Notes: a model not told the origin generated them from the sequence alone. DNA of 64,000 nucleotides from Flavobacterium frigidimaris (GCA_900129595.1 FQWG01000006.1:174310-238309), one strand, 5' to 3'; positions 44,547 through 54,406 are shown, counted from the stretch's first letter. A program made the numbers and translations.

Positions 44547-44563
44547 TGGACATATTATGTCCA
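44547..44563. promoter_or_regulatory. Operator-like palindrome tggacat-att-atgtcca
   Basis: A 7-bp perfect inverted repeat with a 3-nt spacer, about 23 bp upstream of the -7 box of the next gene, where a repressor would block the -33 region. Confidence 0.45.
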
Positions 44564-44585
44564 TGACATTTTAGGACTAGCTTTA

Positions 44586-44593
44586 TACCTTTG
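44586..44593 (+). promoter_or_regulatory. Bacteroidota -7 promoter box TACCTTTG
   Basis: Exact match to the TAnnTTTG consensus, 34 nt before the ATG at 44628. A -33 TTTG-like element is not clear; the palindrome at 44547-44563 covers that region. Confidence 0.5.
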
Positions 44594-44627
44594 TATAAAT
44601 AAATTATTAATTAAAAATGTGAAGATT

Positions 44628-44921
44628 ATGACAACAAATGATGTGGCGAAGGTTTTTGATACTGTGCTTAGTATCCCTAGCATGAATGATGTAGTGAAGA
44701 TTGATTTTAAAATTTCACGAAAAAATGTATTGTTATTAAACCATGTTATTCAACGTGGTTTAGCAGCTAAAGGAGATGATAAACCATCTATACTCTTAAC
44801 AAGTGTTTCAGAAGAAAATCTACAGGATTTAAAACTGTTTGGAGAGGAATGTCTTTTAAAAGCAGGGCTTATAGAACTTAGTGAAAAGCTCAACACATTA
44901 GATGAGACAGGTAAGTCATAA
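44628..44921 (+). CDS. Small hypothetical protein of the mobile element
   Basis: 97 residues from the ATG at 44628 (MTTNDVAKVFDTVLSIPSMN). A GTG at 44619 would add three residues, but the ATG is preferred. The protein is helical, with SRKNVLLLNHVIQRGLAAKG in the middle and a charged C-terminal half. No family recognised. It has its own promoter, a candidate operator and a strong terminator, so it is an independent transcription unit next to mobA. Confidence 0.7.
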   Translation: MTTNDVAKVFDTVLSIPSMNDVVKIDFKISRKNVLLLNHVIQRGLAAKGDDKPSILLTSVSEENLQDLKLFGEECLLKAGLIELSEKLNTLDETGKS

Positions 44922-44950
44922 AAGATTAAAAAAAAACAAGAAAATATAAG

Positions 44951-44992
44951 AGGTTCAAATAAACAATTAGTGTTTATTTGAACCTTTTTTTT
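44951..44992 (+). terminator. Intrinsic terminator
   Basis: A 14-bp perfect stem aggttcaaataaac/gtttatttgaacct (44951-44964 and 44972-44985) with a 7-nt loop is followed by seven T residues, 30 nt after the preceding stop codon. Confidence 0.9.
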
Positions 44993-45042
44993 ATTATCCA
45001 ATTTATTTTATCATTGTTTTTTTTAAAACTTTAACTAAAATA

Positions 45043-45074
45043 TCGGATTTTGACAAATTGATGTCGGATTTTGA
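45043..45074 (+). promoter_or_regulatory. Direct repeat pair tcggattttga, 21-bp spacing
   Basis: Identical 11-mers at 45043-45053 and 45064-45074 are spaced exactly two helical turns apart upstream of the MauE-domain gene. Spacing of this kind is used by LytTR- and AraC-type activators, so this is a candidate activator site. Confidence 0.4.
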
Positions 45075-45250
45075 TAACGTACTATAAAACAAGCTGTTGT
45101 AATTTTGTTTTCGCCCCAACTCCAAACAATTGAATCACAGTTAAAATGCTTTTCATTTTTTAGGATTTAAGGGGATTTAAATTATGCTGTTAAAATTTAT
45201 TAGTGAATTACAGCAAAATTTAAAACTAGAATAAAAATTTCCATATTAAT

Positions 45251-45280
45251 GATACCGATTTAGTATTCACTAATGGTATC
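45251..45280 (+). promoter_or_regulatory. Leader hairpin before the MauE-domain gene
   Basis: gatacc...ttagt-attc-actaa...ggtatc forms a stem with a small bulge, ending 20 nt before the ATG. It may be an operator or affect translation initiation. Confidence 0.4.
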
Positions 45281-45300
45281 AGCTTAAATCTATAGAAAAT

Positions 45301-46821
45301 ATGAAACTGAATGTAAAAATTAAGAGTGTAATTTTGGACGCAATATGTCTACTGTATATACTTCTATATGTGTATGCAGCAGTTAGCAAATTACTCGACT
45401 ATGAGAACTTCCAAGTGCAACTTGGACAATCTCCTCTTTTAAGCGCTTTTGCGTCCTGGATTTCATGGATAGTACCACTGAGTGAATTATTGATTGTTGT
45501 GCTACTGGTTGTTAAAAGATTTAGAAACTGGGGACTACTTGCTTCAGTAAGTATGATGACCATGTTTACAGCATATATTTTTATTGTACTGCATTACAGT
45601 TCTTTTGTCCCTTGTTCTTGTGGTGGTATATTGGAGAAAATGAACTGGGATGTACATCTGATTTTCAATATTGTTTTTGTGCTGTTAGGATTGTTGGCTC
45701 TTCTGTTGGAACATCATATACGTATAGAAAATGAATCCTTTACAAAACCGGCTGTGGGGATAAAAACAACTATAGTTTCAGTTGCACTGAGCATCATAAC
45801 AGTTGTTGTTTTGTTTTTATCATCGGAACAAATTATGCAACATGAAAATCCATTTATCAGAAGGTATCCACAGCATCCTATCATGCTGCAAAAAACAGTA
45901 AATCTGAAATTCAATTCCTATTATTTTGCCGGAAGCAGAGATAATCAGGTATATCTTGGGAACTACACAGATCCACTGCATATTATTGCATTTGATTCTG
46001 CCTTACAGGTGAAAAAGACATTTAAAATCTCTTTTAGCCCAAAAGATATAGCATTTAAAAGGATTAAAATTTTAGTTAGAGGATCTTACTTTTATTTGAT
46101 GGATGGAACCGTTCCCTGCATTTTTTGGGGAAGGACCAATAATTGGAAAGTGATCGGCGAAATAAAAGGCCTTCATTATTTTACAATAGCTGAGCCTGTG
46201 GATAGTACTTCTGTACTATTCAGGTCTAATAATGGCAAGAATGCTGCTCATATTTTAAGTATTTTTAAAGCCGAAAGGTCACCAAAAATTAGCTATAACG
46301 ATACACTTTTGCAGACACAAATCGACGGTGTATTCGATACTGATGGTATGCTTGTCTACAATGAGAAAATGAAACGAATGATTTATCTCTATTATTACAG
46401 AAATGAATTTATTGTTGCAGATGAAAATTTAAAGCTATTATACCGGGGTCATACTATAGATACAATATCACATGCTCAGATTAAGGTAGCGTATCTCAAA
46501 AATAATACAGAGAGAAGAATGGCAACACCGCCGATGACCGTAAATGCAAATCTTGCTGTAAATTCAAATCTACTTTTTATAAACTCCAAAATTCAAGGAC
46601 GTTTTGAAGATCTGAAATTATGGAAACAGGCTGCGATAATTGATGTATATGACCTAAAGAAAAAAGCTTATTTACTGAGTTTTGCAATCTACAATGTTGA
46701 GGATAAAAAACTGCAATCCTTTATCGTTACTGATACTCATTTGTATGCTTTGATGAGTGATGAGCTGTCTGTTTATAAACTTAGAGATATACTAAAAAAA
46801 GAAATAAAAATGCTGGAATGA
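45301..46821 (+). CDS. MauE/DoxX-type redox membrane protein with large periplasmic domain
   Basis: 506 residues. The N-terminal ~140 residues form four membrane segments with the MauE-like YVYAAVSKLLDYENFQVQLG and the cysteine motif VPCSCGGILEKMNW (about residues 100-113). A fifth membrane segment (about 150-170) leads to a 330-residue soluble domain whose repeated beta segments suggest a propeller-like fold. MauE-type proteins deal with disulfide/redox steps in periplasmic maturation. The gene precedes a cysteine-containing DUF6520 peptide gene, a common pairing in Bacteroidota, which points to a role in exporting or oxidising that peptide (inference). Confidence 0.82.
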   Translation: MKLNVKIKSVILDAICLLYILLYVYAAVSKLLDYENFQVQLGQSPLLSAFASWISWIVPLSELLIVVLLVVKRFRNWGLLASVSMMTMFTAYIFIVLHYSSFVPCSCGGILEKMNWDVHLIFNIVFVLLGLLALLLEHHIRIENESFTKPAVGIKTTIVSVALSIITVVVLFLSSEQIMQHENPFIRRYPQHPIMLQKTVNLKFNSYYFAGSRDNQVYLGNYTDPLHIIAFDSALQVKKTFKISFSPKDIAFKRIKILVRGSYFYLMDGTVPCIFWGRTNNWKVIGEIKGLHYFTIAEPVDSTSVLFRSNNGKNAAHILSIFKAERSPKISYNDTLLQTQIDGVFDTDGMLVYNEKMKRMIYLYYYRNEFIVADENLKLLYRGHTIDTISHAQIKVAYLKNNTERRMATPPMTVNANLAVNSNLLFINSKIQGRFEDLKLWKQAAIIDVYDLKKKAYLLSFAIYNVEDKKLQSFIVTDTHLYALMSDELSVYKLRDILKKEIKMLE

Positions 46822-46917
46822 AAAAGCAGCATCAAAATACATTGGCCGATGTCAGGAAGCCAGATCGAACACCTGTAGAAAAAAGTAGATCGTGTTTTTA
46901 ATTTAATATTTATTATT

Positions 46918-47190
46918 ATGAAAACTTTTTTTAAAAATGTAATGCCGGCAGCAGTTATTGCGCTGGGAATTACCGGAGCATTTGCCACTATGTCCATGCA
47001 AAGTACTGAAAAAAACCTTGCACCAAAAATTGGATATACTCTCAATGCTCAAGGCGCTTGTAACATTCCGGTAAATTGTGATACCAGTGGATCACAAACC
47101 TGTCGTCTTAATGGGGCAACAGGACCGCAGGCATTTGGTAAAAATGCCCAAGGGAACTGTAATGAAGTATTGTTTCGACCAGCAAACTAA
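46918..47190 (+). CDS. DUF6520 family exported peptide
   Basis: 90 residues. It has a signal-like N-terminus, VMPAAVIALGITGAFATMSM (about residues 7-26), then a mature part with four cysteines (GACNIPVNCDTSGSQTCRLN and GNCNEV) and the DUF6520-typical ending. The family is small, exported and of unknown function. It is 96 nt downstream of the MauE-domain gene and followed by a strong terminator; the SusC/D-peptidase operon converges on it from the other side, and the three could form one peptide-handling system. Confidence 0.8.
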   Translation: MKTFFKNVMPAAVIALGITGAFATMSMQSTEKNLAPKIGYTLNAQGACNIPVNCDTSGSQTCRLNGATGPQAFGKNAQGNCNEVLFRPAN

Positions 47191-47212
47191 CGGTTTGAGG
47201 TTTCGATAAACG

Positions 47213-47250
47213 GCAATGCAGTTCCAAAGCGGAACTGCATTGCTTTTTTT
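47213..47250 (+). terminator. Intrinsic terminator between convergent operons
   Basis: A 13-bp perfect stem gcaatgcagttcc/ggaactgcattgc with a 5-nt loop is followed by seven T residues, 22 nt past the DUF6520 stop codon. Confidence 0.92.
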
Positions 47251-47265
47251 AGTTTATTTTAAAAT

Positions 47266-49938
47266 TTATTTCACGCCTTCGGTTATCCATTCTGCCGACA
47301 AATCATCTTTGAGATAGTAGGCAAACCACTGTTGAATCCGACTGGTCATATCTTTTTGATTGGCTGGTTTTGAAATGCCATGTCCTTCGTCCGGATATAA
47401 GAGCATGATGCATTTTTTACCCAAAGAACGAAGTGCAAAATAAAATTCCATAGTCTGATGAGGATCAACATTATAATCTTCTTTTCCCGACCATAATAAG
47501 AGTGGTGTATTCACTTTATTGGCATACGTAATTGGGGAATTACGCCGATAGGTTTCAGGGTCTTCAAACGGACTCTGACTTATTTTCCATTGTCCACTGG
47601 CAAAGCGATACATATTAGGATAAGAGAAGTTTTTGGCAAGGGTAAAATAAAAACTATTTAGATCGGTACTACCGGCACTTGCAATAGCTGAGGCAAAAAG
47701 ATTTGTTTGCGTAATTATAAACGAAGTCTCATACGCTCCGAAAGAATGTCCCATAAGTCCGATTTTATCTGGTTTTATAATTTCTTTAGCGAGGACTTTT
47801 TTGACTGCTGCCAAAACGCAATCCAAGGCTGAATAACCCAGAGTATCATACTCCACAATGATATCCGGAAGAAGAACAAAGTAGCCTTGAGTGGTCCATA
47901 CAGTATCATTATCTTCATCCTCCATCTGTGATGTAGGATTTATATATTTATGATGCTGATCATATTGCCTCTGGTATACATGCACTATCATCGGATATTT
48001 TTTTTTGGGATCATAATGCGCAGGGTAACGTAGTACCCCTTTCATTTTTACGCCTTTAGAATTTTCATATTCGATGAGTTCTGATGTTCCCCAATAATAT
48101 CTTTTTTGCTGTGGATTACTTTGAAAAAAAGAGACTGGATTCAAATTTTTCTTTTTAATTATCAGCTGTGGAGAAAGGTCAAATTTTTGTTCCCTGTAAA
48201 ACAAATTTTGTTTGTTAGAATTATAGGTTAATTGGTCAATATGTCGATCATCATAGATAATTGACTTTTCACGTGACTTCTTATTCCACTTAAAATAACC
48301 CGTTTTTCCATCGTCTCCCTGACCGTGAAGAAACAATTCTTTTTCGATATCAATGTTGTCTACTTTTAGCGCATCATAAACAAAAAGATAAGGTTGCCTG
48401 TCGGGGCTGCTAACCAGTCTGTATCTTATTTTTAATTCGCGTCCCTGTGTTAACCTCCTGAAAGAAGTTCCATTGGGTTTAATAGCCCACAGGTCGAACT
48501 CGTCATATAGCAGAATTTCTTTATCATCCATACTCCAGCCTGCATTTGAGTTTTTGGCGGAGATGGAATACTGTAAATCTTCTGCTGTAAATTTAGATTT
48601 TATTCCCGCTGTAATATTTTGATGTGTATCAGCTGCAATATTATATACCCACCAGTTGCCGTCTTTAAAATAAGAAAAATAGTTTCCTTTAGGCGATGGT
48701 ATTAGTTCTAAAAAATGAGCAGAATGTTTTTTCAAAAACAGCTTTTTTTCAAGTGTTTTCAGATTCAGAATATAAATATCACTTGGACCGGGTTTTATTA
48801 TAAACTGAGGTTCATAATCCTTTGGATTAAATAATAAGGCATATTGTTGATCACCGGAAAGCATCAGCTTAGGCAGGTCATTTGTTGTTAATTGATTGGC
48901 AATATTAGAAAAAGGAAACCAAAGTGCAACCCTTGGAACTGTTGAGAGTGAACCTCCCTTTTCCCTTTCGGCATACAACGATTTGTCATTTGCGTTCCAT
49001 ATTTCAACATCTGGAGTGTTTTTTTCCTCCAATAATGGACTATTTATTTTTGTGGTAAAAAACACTTTCTGCATATCATCAGAAACGGTCAGTTTAAATG
49101 TAAAGTCTGCAGGTATAAAGGTATTCTTCGGTAAGTTTAATTGTAGCACCGGATCGAGCTTATATAATTTTTCATTTTCGAGTATATAATAAAACAAGAA
49201 GGTCTCAGTTATTAAATTTGATTGTGTTGCAAAAGCAACAGCACTTCCATCTTTATGCCATGTAAAGCCAAAACTTTTATCTTCGTGATTGTTCAGAATC
49301 AACTTTTCCTGCTCCGTTTTTTTTAGATCCAGCAGGATAACGGAATGTTTATCGTTCAATGCTCTTCCATAAACCAGATGCTGCTTGTCAGGACTTAAAG
49401 AAAAACTGGTAATGTCAGCTATTTCCCTAACGACTTTGCCATCTGGAGTTTGAAGGATGAGTTTCTTTTTATCCTGTGGAAGGTTGATTGTTACGATGAT
49501 AAGATCTGCAAGGGATGAATAATCAAACTCATGAGCTGATTTTATATACTGTTTTTTCCCTGTGTGTAGTTCTGTAATTTGTAATCCCTCTTCATTCTTA
49601 CATACAAAAGTGTTGTTTTTAGTGAATAAAGAATGCTGAACTGTCACAAACGAAAATGTCTTAAGGCTTACTGTATTACGAACAAATAGTGTATCAATAT
49701 TATTCTGGTAAGTCATGGTATAACTGGCCCACTTCTGGTCAGGAGATATTTTTTCCAGACTCAGGGCACCCCATAATTGATAGTCTGCTGCAGTAAGATC
49801 TTTTTTTTGCACCACCTGTCCCCTTAAAGGACAGGCTACTAATGGCAAAATAAAAAATAAAAAAAAGTGTAAACGCGTATTTAGCAATAAAGAAGCACTT
49901 ACAGGACTGAAACATTTTTGAGTAGCGTACTTCATCAT
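47266..49938 (-). CDS. S9 family prolyl oligopeptidase-like secreted peptidase
   Basis: 890 residues. A long signal sequence (LHFFLFFILPLVACPLRGQ) is followed by a beta-propeller region (about 40-620) and an alpha/beta hydrolase domain. Catalytic marks are the nucleophile GLMGHSFGAYETSF (Ser in GHSFG), the acid in LLWSGKEDYNVDP and the His in LLYPDEGHGIS, so the triad is complete. Such enzymes trim short peptides in the periplasm. Third gene of the susC-susD operon (11-nt gap), which suggests cleavage of an imported peptide. Confidence 0.9.
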   Translation of the reverse strand: MMKYATQKCFSPVSASLLLNTRLHFFLFFILPLVACPLRGQVVQKKDLTAADYQLWGALSLEKISPDQKWASYTMTYQNNIDTLFVRNTVSLKTFSFVTVQHSLFTKNNTFVCKNEEGLQITELHTGKKQYIKSAHEFDYSSLADLIIVTINLPQDKKKLILQTPDGKVVREIADITSFSLSPDKQHLVYGRALNDKHSVILLDLKKTEQEKLILNNHEDKSFGFTWHKDGSAVAFATQSNLITETFLFYYILENEKLYKLDPVLQLNLPKNTFIPADFTFKLTVSDDMQKVFFTTKINSPLLEEKNTPDVEIWNANDKSLYAEREKGGSLSTVPRVALWFPFSNIANQLTTNDLPKLMLSGDQQYALLFNPKDYEPQFIIKPGPSDIYILNLKTLEKKLFLKKHSAHFLELIPSPKGNYFSYFKDGNWWVYNIAADTHQNITAGIKSKFTAEDLQYSISAKNSNAGWSMDDKEILLYDEFDLWAIKPNGTSFRRLTQGRELKIRYRLVSSPDRQPYLFVYDALKVDNIDIEKELFLHGQGDDGKTGYFKWNKKSREKSIIYDDRHIDQLTYNSNKQNLFYREQKFDLSPQLIIKKKNLNPVSFFQSNPQQKRYYWGTSELIEYENSKGVKMKGVLRYPAHYDPKKKYPMIVHVYQRQYDQHHKYINPTSQMEDEDNDTVWTTQGYFVLLPDIIVEYDTLGYSALDCVLAAVKKVLAKEIIKPDKIGLMGHSFGAYETSFIITQTNLFASAIASAGSTDLNSFYFTLAKNFSYPNMYRFASGQWKISQSPFEDPETYRRNSPITYANKVNTPLLLWSGKEDYNVDPHQTMEFYFALRSLGKKCIMLLYPDEGHGISKPANQKDMTSRIQQWFAYYLKDDLSAEWITEGVK

Positions 49939-49949
49939 CTTAAACGATT

Positions 49950-51338
49950 TTAATATCCCTGGTTTTGAGGACGAAGATTCGGATTTGAACTTAGTTCACT
50001 CTGAGGGAGAGGGAATAAACTATCAGACGCATTCCATCCCGGCTTACTGCCTGAAAGCACCACATCTATTTGATTGAAGCGTTTCAGATCGAAAAAACGA
50101 TGTCCATACTCGGTAAAGAATTCCCATCGTCTCTCCTTTAATACAGCATCCAAGATTTCTTCTTTAGTGATTGCCGAAGTATCATCAAGACCAGCTCGAT
50201 GTCTGATTTTGTTTAAGTCTTCTTTGGCACCAATAAGATCACCTTGCTGTGCTCGTGCTTCGGCTCTGATAAGATATTGTTCGGCAAGCCTGAAAACAAT
50301 CGAATATTCTTTAGAGATCGAAGTAAAGTTTTGCTCTTTATACTTGTAGGCATGGTACCATGTTGAGGTGTCGTCATTGACCGCTTTAATCCAATTGGAA
50401 TATCGCAGGTCAGATGCTGAAAAGGAATTTACAAGATTATCATTTAGAGCTACAAGTGCAGGTGGACCAGATAAGAATATAAAGGTTGATGCTTCCTGTG
50501 TATTTTGTCCTGCTTCTGCTGATTGCAGCTGCCAGATGGTCTCACTTGAATCTACTAAAAAGGTTTGGTCTATATTTTCCAAAGCAAACAAATCGGTCTG
50601 GTTAAGAACTGCCGAGGCTTCATTGGCGGCCTCAGGATAAGATTTAGTGTAGAGGTAAACTCTGGCTAAAAAGGCATGGGCAACATATTTGTCAGCGCGG
50701 ATTCTTCCCATTTCGCTGTAATTATTTTGCAATAAAGCAATAGCACTTTCCAGATCATTTATAATATTCTGATATACCTGATTGACAGGCATTCTGCTCA
50801 CTGTACTGTTTTTTTTATAATCGGTCACTGTGATGTAGGGAATGTTTCCAAAGAGATTGACCAGATAAAAATGCTGTAGTGCGCGAATAAAAAGAGCTTC
50901 TCCTTTAAGTTGTTTTTTATTTTGGTCTGAAAGCTTAGTGCTCGCTTCTATACCTTCCATTAAAGAATTGGCAGCATAAATCTGATTGTAGGAGTCGTTC
51001 CAGTACTGCGCAATATCTGAATTCTCAGCTAAAAGGCTATTGTTATAAAAGTTCAAACTTGGATTTGAAGGTGTACCATAAGGAATTATCTCGTCTGTGT
51101 AGTTACCAAGCTGATTTGACAGCCCTCTGTTGTTGCCGGTTAGTAAGCCCTTATCCCTGATTTTTGCGTATATGTCCGTAAGGGCTGCATCAGCAGTAGC
51201 ATAATCATCAAACACGGTTACAGTGGTAAGTTGTGATTTGGGAAGATCTACCTCTACAAAAGAATCGCAGGAATTCATAAAAAAGGACAATATTCCTAAC
51301 CACAACATTTGCTTTTCTATATGATAAAATGTTTTCAT
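49950..51338 (-). CDS. RagB/SusD family nutrient-uptake lipoprotein
   Basis: 462 residues. The lipobox FFMNSCDSFVEVDLPKSQ places the acceptor Cys near residue 24. TPR-like helices carry SusD motifs, for example ALFIRALQHFYLVNLFGNIP (about 147-166) and RLAEQYLIRAEARAQQGD, with a C-terminal RRWEFFTEYGHRFFDLKRF. It is the substrate-binding lid of the SusC channel. Located 10 nt after susC. The low-polysaccharide context (no glycosidases, a peptidase instead) favours peptide or protein substrates. Confidence 0.92.
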   Translation of the reverse strand: MKTFYHIEKQMLWLGILSFFMNSCDSFVEVDLPKSQLTTVTVFDDYATADAALTDIYAKIRDKGLLTGNNRGLSNQLGNYTDEIIPYGTPSNPSLNFYNNSLLAENSDIAQYWNDSYNQIYAANSLMEGIEASTKLSDQNKKQLKGEALFIRALQHFYLVNLFGNIPYITVTDYKKNSTVSRMPVNQVYQNIINDLESAIALLQNNYSEMGRIRADKYVAHAFLARVYLYTKSYPEAANEASAVLNQTDLFALENIDQTFLVDSSETIWQLQSAEAGQNTQEASTFIFLSGPPALVALNDNLVNSFSASDLRYSNWIKAVNDDTSTWYHAYKYKEQNFTSISKEYSIVFRLAEQYLIRAEARAQQGDLIGAKEDLNKIRHRAGLDDTSAITKEEILDAVLKERRWEFFTEYGHRFFDLKRFNQIDVVLSGSKPGWNASDSLFPLPQSELSSNPNLRPQNQGY

Positions 51339-51348
51339 AAAGTATGTT

Positions 51349-54300
51349 TTAAAATGTTAATTGAACACCTGCAGTTGTCACTTTAAGAGGCGGTAAGTAT
51401 CCGGACGAGGTAAATTCAGGATCGCCGTCTTTGTATTTGGTAAAAGTCAAAAGATTCTGAGCCTGCAGCATAATTTTACATTGCACTGTGTTTGAGCGCA
51501 TGGGTAACAGATAGGAAAGCGAGATGTTTTTAAGTCTTATAAATGAAGCGTCCGTTATTGAGGCGTCACTTCTGTCGTATAAATAATCTGCTGTTACAGC
51601 CTCACTATTATTACCCGTTGTATACAATTGATAAGTAGGAATGTCTCCGACCTCTTGCCAGCGATCTATTTTAGAAACAGGCTGATTGGACATCTGTCCT
51701 GCAAATCCCATTGGATTTACTCTATTTTTTTGTTTGACGAACTGAAATAAGAAGTCAAGGTTCCAATTCTTATAGCGAAGCTGATTTTGCATACCGCCGT
51801 AATACTTTGGATTAAGATCGACAGCTTTCTGTCTGTCTTCAGGAAAAGTAATTTTACCGTCTTTATTAATGTCTTCAAATTCATAGAGACCAGTCTGGGA
51901 ATTAACCCCTTTATACTCGTAGACAAGCTCAATGTTTAGGGGCTTATCAAGGCGATATTTCTGGCTGTAGGGAGAACTTTCTAATCCCGGAAAACTAAGC
52001 AGTTTGTTCTTGGCAAAGGTTAGGTTGAAGCTGGTTGTCCAGCTAAAATTTACATTACTGAAGTTATTGGTTCTAAGTGTCAGTTCCAAACCGCTGTTTT
52101 GAACTTCGGCATTTAAATTTGACTGAAGAACGGTAAAACCAGTTGTTCCGGGCAGTGGGACTCCCACGAGCTGATTAGATGATTTGTTCTGATACCATGA
52201 AGCTGTTGTAAATATTTTATCGTGAAAAAAACCTAATTCAAGCGCGGCTTCTAGTTTTTTGTTGGTTTCCCAACCAAAATCAGCATTGTAAAGCCGGGTT
52301 GGCTCAAGGCCGACATTTCCTCCATAATTTATCCCTGTAGTAGTATAGGTATTTAAGAACTGATAATCGCCAATCTGGTCACTACCGGTTGTTCCGTAAC
52401 TGGATCTTAGTTTTCCAAAACTGATCCATGAGCTGTTTTTTAGAAAATTCTCATTTGAGAAGAGCCATGCCACTCCTACGGCACCGAAAGCAGCAAATTG
52501 ATTGCCTGGTCCAAAACGGCTTGACCCATCACGCCTGCCTGTAAGGTTGATGATGTAACGTTTGTCGAAACTATAGTTAATACGTCCGAAAAAGGCCTGA
52601 TACTTATATATGGTTTCATCATTTAGCAGTACATTAATGTACTTAGCAGATGCCAGATTATAAATCAGACTGTTGGAACTATATCCTGTACCTGACTGAA
52701 ACAACCGGGTGGTAGTTTGATTTTGAAAAGTTGATCCTGCAAGCAGGTCCAGTTTTCCTAAACCTAATTCTTTTGTCCAACTTATCTGTGGTTCTATGAT
52801 CCAGGAAGAGCGGTCTGTATTGTTTAGATAAAGTGATGAATTAGCACTGCTGATATTGTAGGCAGGATTATATACAGACGATGGAGCTGTACGGGTTTCC
52901 ACAGTGCTTAAATCAGTATATCCAAAATTGCTTTTAATCAAGAGACCTGAAGATATTTCATATGATAATACGGAATTGGCAATAAGGTCATTTGTTTTAG
53001 ATTCAAATTCAGCATTAAGGTTCCGAAGCGGATTGTCCCAAGTGCCGTTTTCCCAGTTTAGTTCACCATTAGAATCATAAAGGGTAGGTGCATTAGGAGG
53101 GAGTGAGCGGGCATCATAGGTAAAATCAAAGGCGGGCTGATCATTGTTTTGACTGTTATATCCAGCTGAGAACGTAACCCTGAATTTATTATCTTCTGAG
53201 CGGTGGTTTAAATTGAATTGTGAACCGCCTTTTTTATAGATAAAATTACCCGGAAATACGCTGGACTGCGTATGATAATTACCGCTGATCAGGAACTGTG
53301 TTTTTTCAGATCCCCCTGAAATAGCAGCCTGCAGATCTGTGATGCTGGCTGTACCACCGATAAGTTCCTTTTGCCAATCGGTATATCTGTTTTGATCCCA
53401 TGTTCCATTTACATCATAATCCCATGAATTGTAGGGAATGCCGTCATTTTTAAAAGCTTCTCTTCGCATGGCTAGATACTGCTCGGTATTCATGAGTTTC
53501 ATGAATTTTGTTACAGTTCCGGCACCCGTGGAGGCAGTTACTGTAAAAGTTGTTTTTCCTGCTTTTCCTTTTTTAGTTGTGATAAGCACCACACCGTTAG
53601 CACCTCTTGAACCATATATAGCTGTGGCATCTGCATCTTTGAGTATTTCAATACTTTCGATAGTATCAGGATTTATACTGTTTAAAGGGCTTGTAGGTGT
53701 TGGGTAAATAGTAGAGGTCTGATTGTATCCAATTGTTTCAGAAGCATACGGGACGCCATCTATAAGATAAAGTGGTGCATTGCCATCAAGTCGAATACTG
53801 TTTTGTCCCCTGATTTTAATATCGAAATTACCTCCGGGAACTCCTGTATTTTGTGTAATATTCACACCTGCCATACGACCCTGCATCGTGGCAAGTACAT
53901 TAGTTACGGGCTGTGTTTCGATATCCTTTGAAGTAATTCTTGCTATACTTCCCGTGCGTTCGCTCTCTTTAACGGAATAATATCCTGCATTAATTTTTAC
54001 TTCCTGAAGGGAAGTGGCATCTTCCTTCATTTGTACATTAATCACTAAGCGCCCTGCAACTGGAATTTCAATTGTTTTGAAACCAATGTAAGTGAAAATA
54101 AGAATATCGTGTGGTGACACTGTTATTGTAAATTTACCATCAAAGTCAGTAGCCACAGCTTTTTTCTGGTTTTTTACTGAAATACTGACTCCCGGAAGAG
54201 GAAGGGTGCCATCAGTTACAATACCGTGGACTTGTGTTTGTTGTTGTGAAACGGAAAAGAACAAGGTGTTCCTTGCTAAGGCTGGCGTGCAAAAAAGATA

Positions 54301-54363
54301 GAACCCGAAAATAAACGGATACCAAAGTCCCGCCAACCCTTTATTTAATGAAAAAGTTTTCAT
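51349..54363 (-). CDS. SusC/RagA family TonB-linked outer-membrane transporter
   Basis: 1004 residues. Signal region (YPFIFGFYLFCTPALA), a carboxypeptidase-D-like N-terminal domain (VHGIVTDGTLPLPGVSISV, then ATDFDGKFTI), the TonB plug with MQGRMAGVNITQNTGVPGG, IRGQNSIRLDGNAPLYLIDG and ATAIYGSRGANGVVLITTKK, and a C-terminal beta barrel. It imports oligomeric substrates across the outer membrane with SusD, using TonB energy. First gene of the operon; its upstream region contains a hairpin at 54407-54448. Confidence 0.95.
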   Translation of the reverse strand: MKTFSLNKGLAGLWYPFIFGFYLFCTPALARNTLFFSVSQQQTQVHGIVTDGTLPLPGVSISVKNQKKAVATDFDGKFTITVSPHDILIFTYIGFKTIEIPVAGRLVINVQMKEDATSLQEVKINAGYYSVKESERTGSIARITSKDIETQPVTNVLATMQGRMAGVNITQNTGVPGGNFDIKIRGQNSIRLDGNAPLYLIDGVPYASETIGYNQTSTIYPTPTSPLNSINPDTIESIEILKDADATAIYGSRGANGVVLITTKKGKAGKTTFTVTASTGAGTVTKFMKLMNTEQYLAMRREAFKNDGIPYNSWDYDVNGTWDQNRYTDWQKELIGGTASITDLQAAISGGSEKTQFLISGNYHTQSSVFPGNFIYKKGGSQFNLNHRSEDNKFRVTFSAGYNSQNNDQPAFDFTYDARSLPPNAPTLYDSNGELNWENGTWDNPLRNLNAEFESKTNDLIANSVLSYEISSGLLIKSNFGYTDLSTVETRTAPSSVYNPAYNISSANSSLYLNNTDRSSWIIEPQISWTKELGLGKLDLLAGSTFQNQTTTRLFQSGTGYSSNSLIYNLASAKYINVLLNDETIYKYQAFFGRINYSFDKRYIINLTGRRDGSSRFGPGNQFAAFGAVGVAWLFSNENFLKNSSWISFGKLRSSYGTTGSDQIGDYQFLNTYTTTGINYGGNVGLEPTRLYNADFGWETNKKLEAALELGFFHDKIFTTASWYQNKSSNQLVGVPLPGTTGFTVLQSNLNAEVQNSGLELTLRTNNFSNVNFSWTTSFNLTFAKNKLLSFPGLESSPYSQKYRLDKPLNIELVYEYKGVNSQTGLYEFEDINKDGKITFPEDRQKAVDLNPKYYGGMQNQLRYKNWNLDFLFQFVKQKNRVNPMGFAGQMSNQPVSKIDRWQEVGDIPTYQLYTTGNNSEAVTADYLYDRSDASITDASFIRLKNISLSYLLPMRSNTVQCKIMLQAQNLLTFTKYKDGDPEFTSSGYLPPLKVTTAGVQLTF

Positions 54364-54406
54364 AATTTTGGGGTTAGTTAATTTGAAACGAAAGTTTTAT
54401 TAATTC

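Larger units (their letters stand above)
44001..44618. other. Intergenic region upstream of mobA holding an oriT-like site and a promoter
   Basis: 618 bp without a supported gene between divergent mobA and a small plus-strand gene. It holds nested inverted repeats at 44076-44130, an operator-like palindrome at 44547-44563 and a -7 box at 44586-44593 (all listed). The stretch 44135-44540 shows nothing I can name. Confidence 0.6.
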
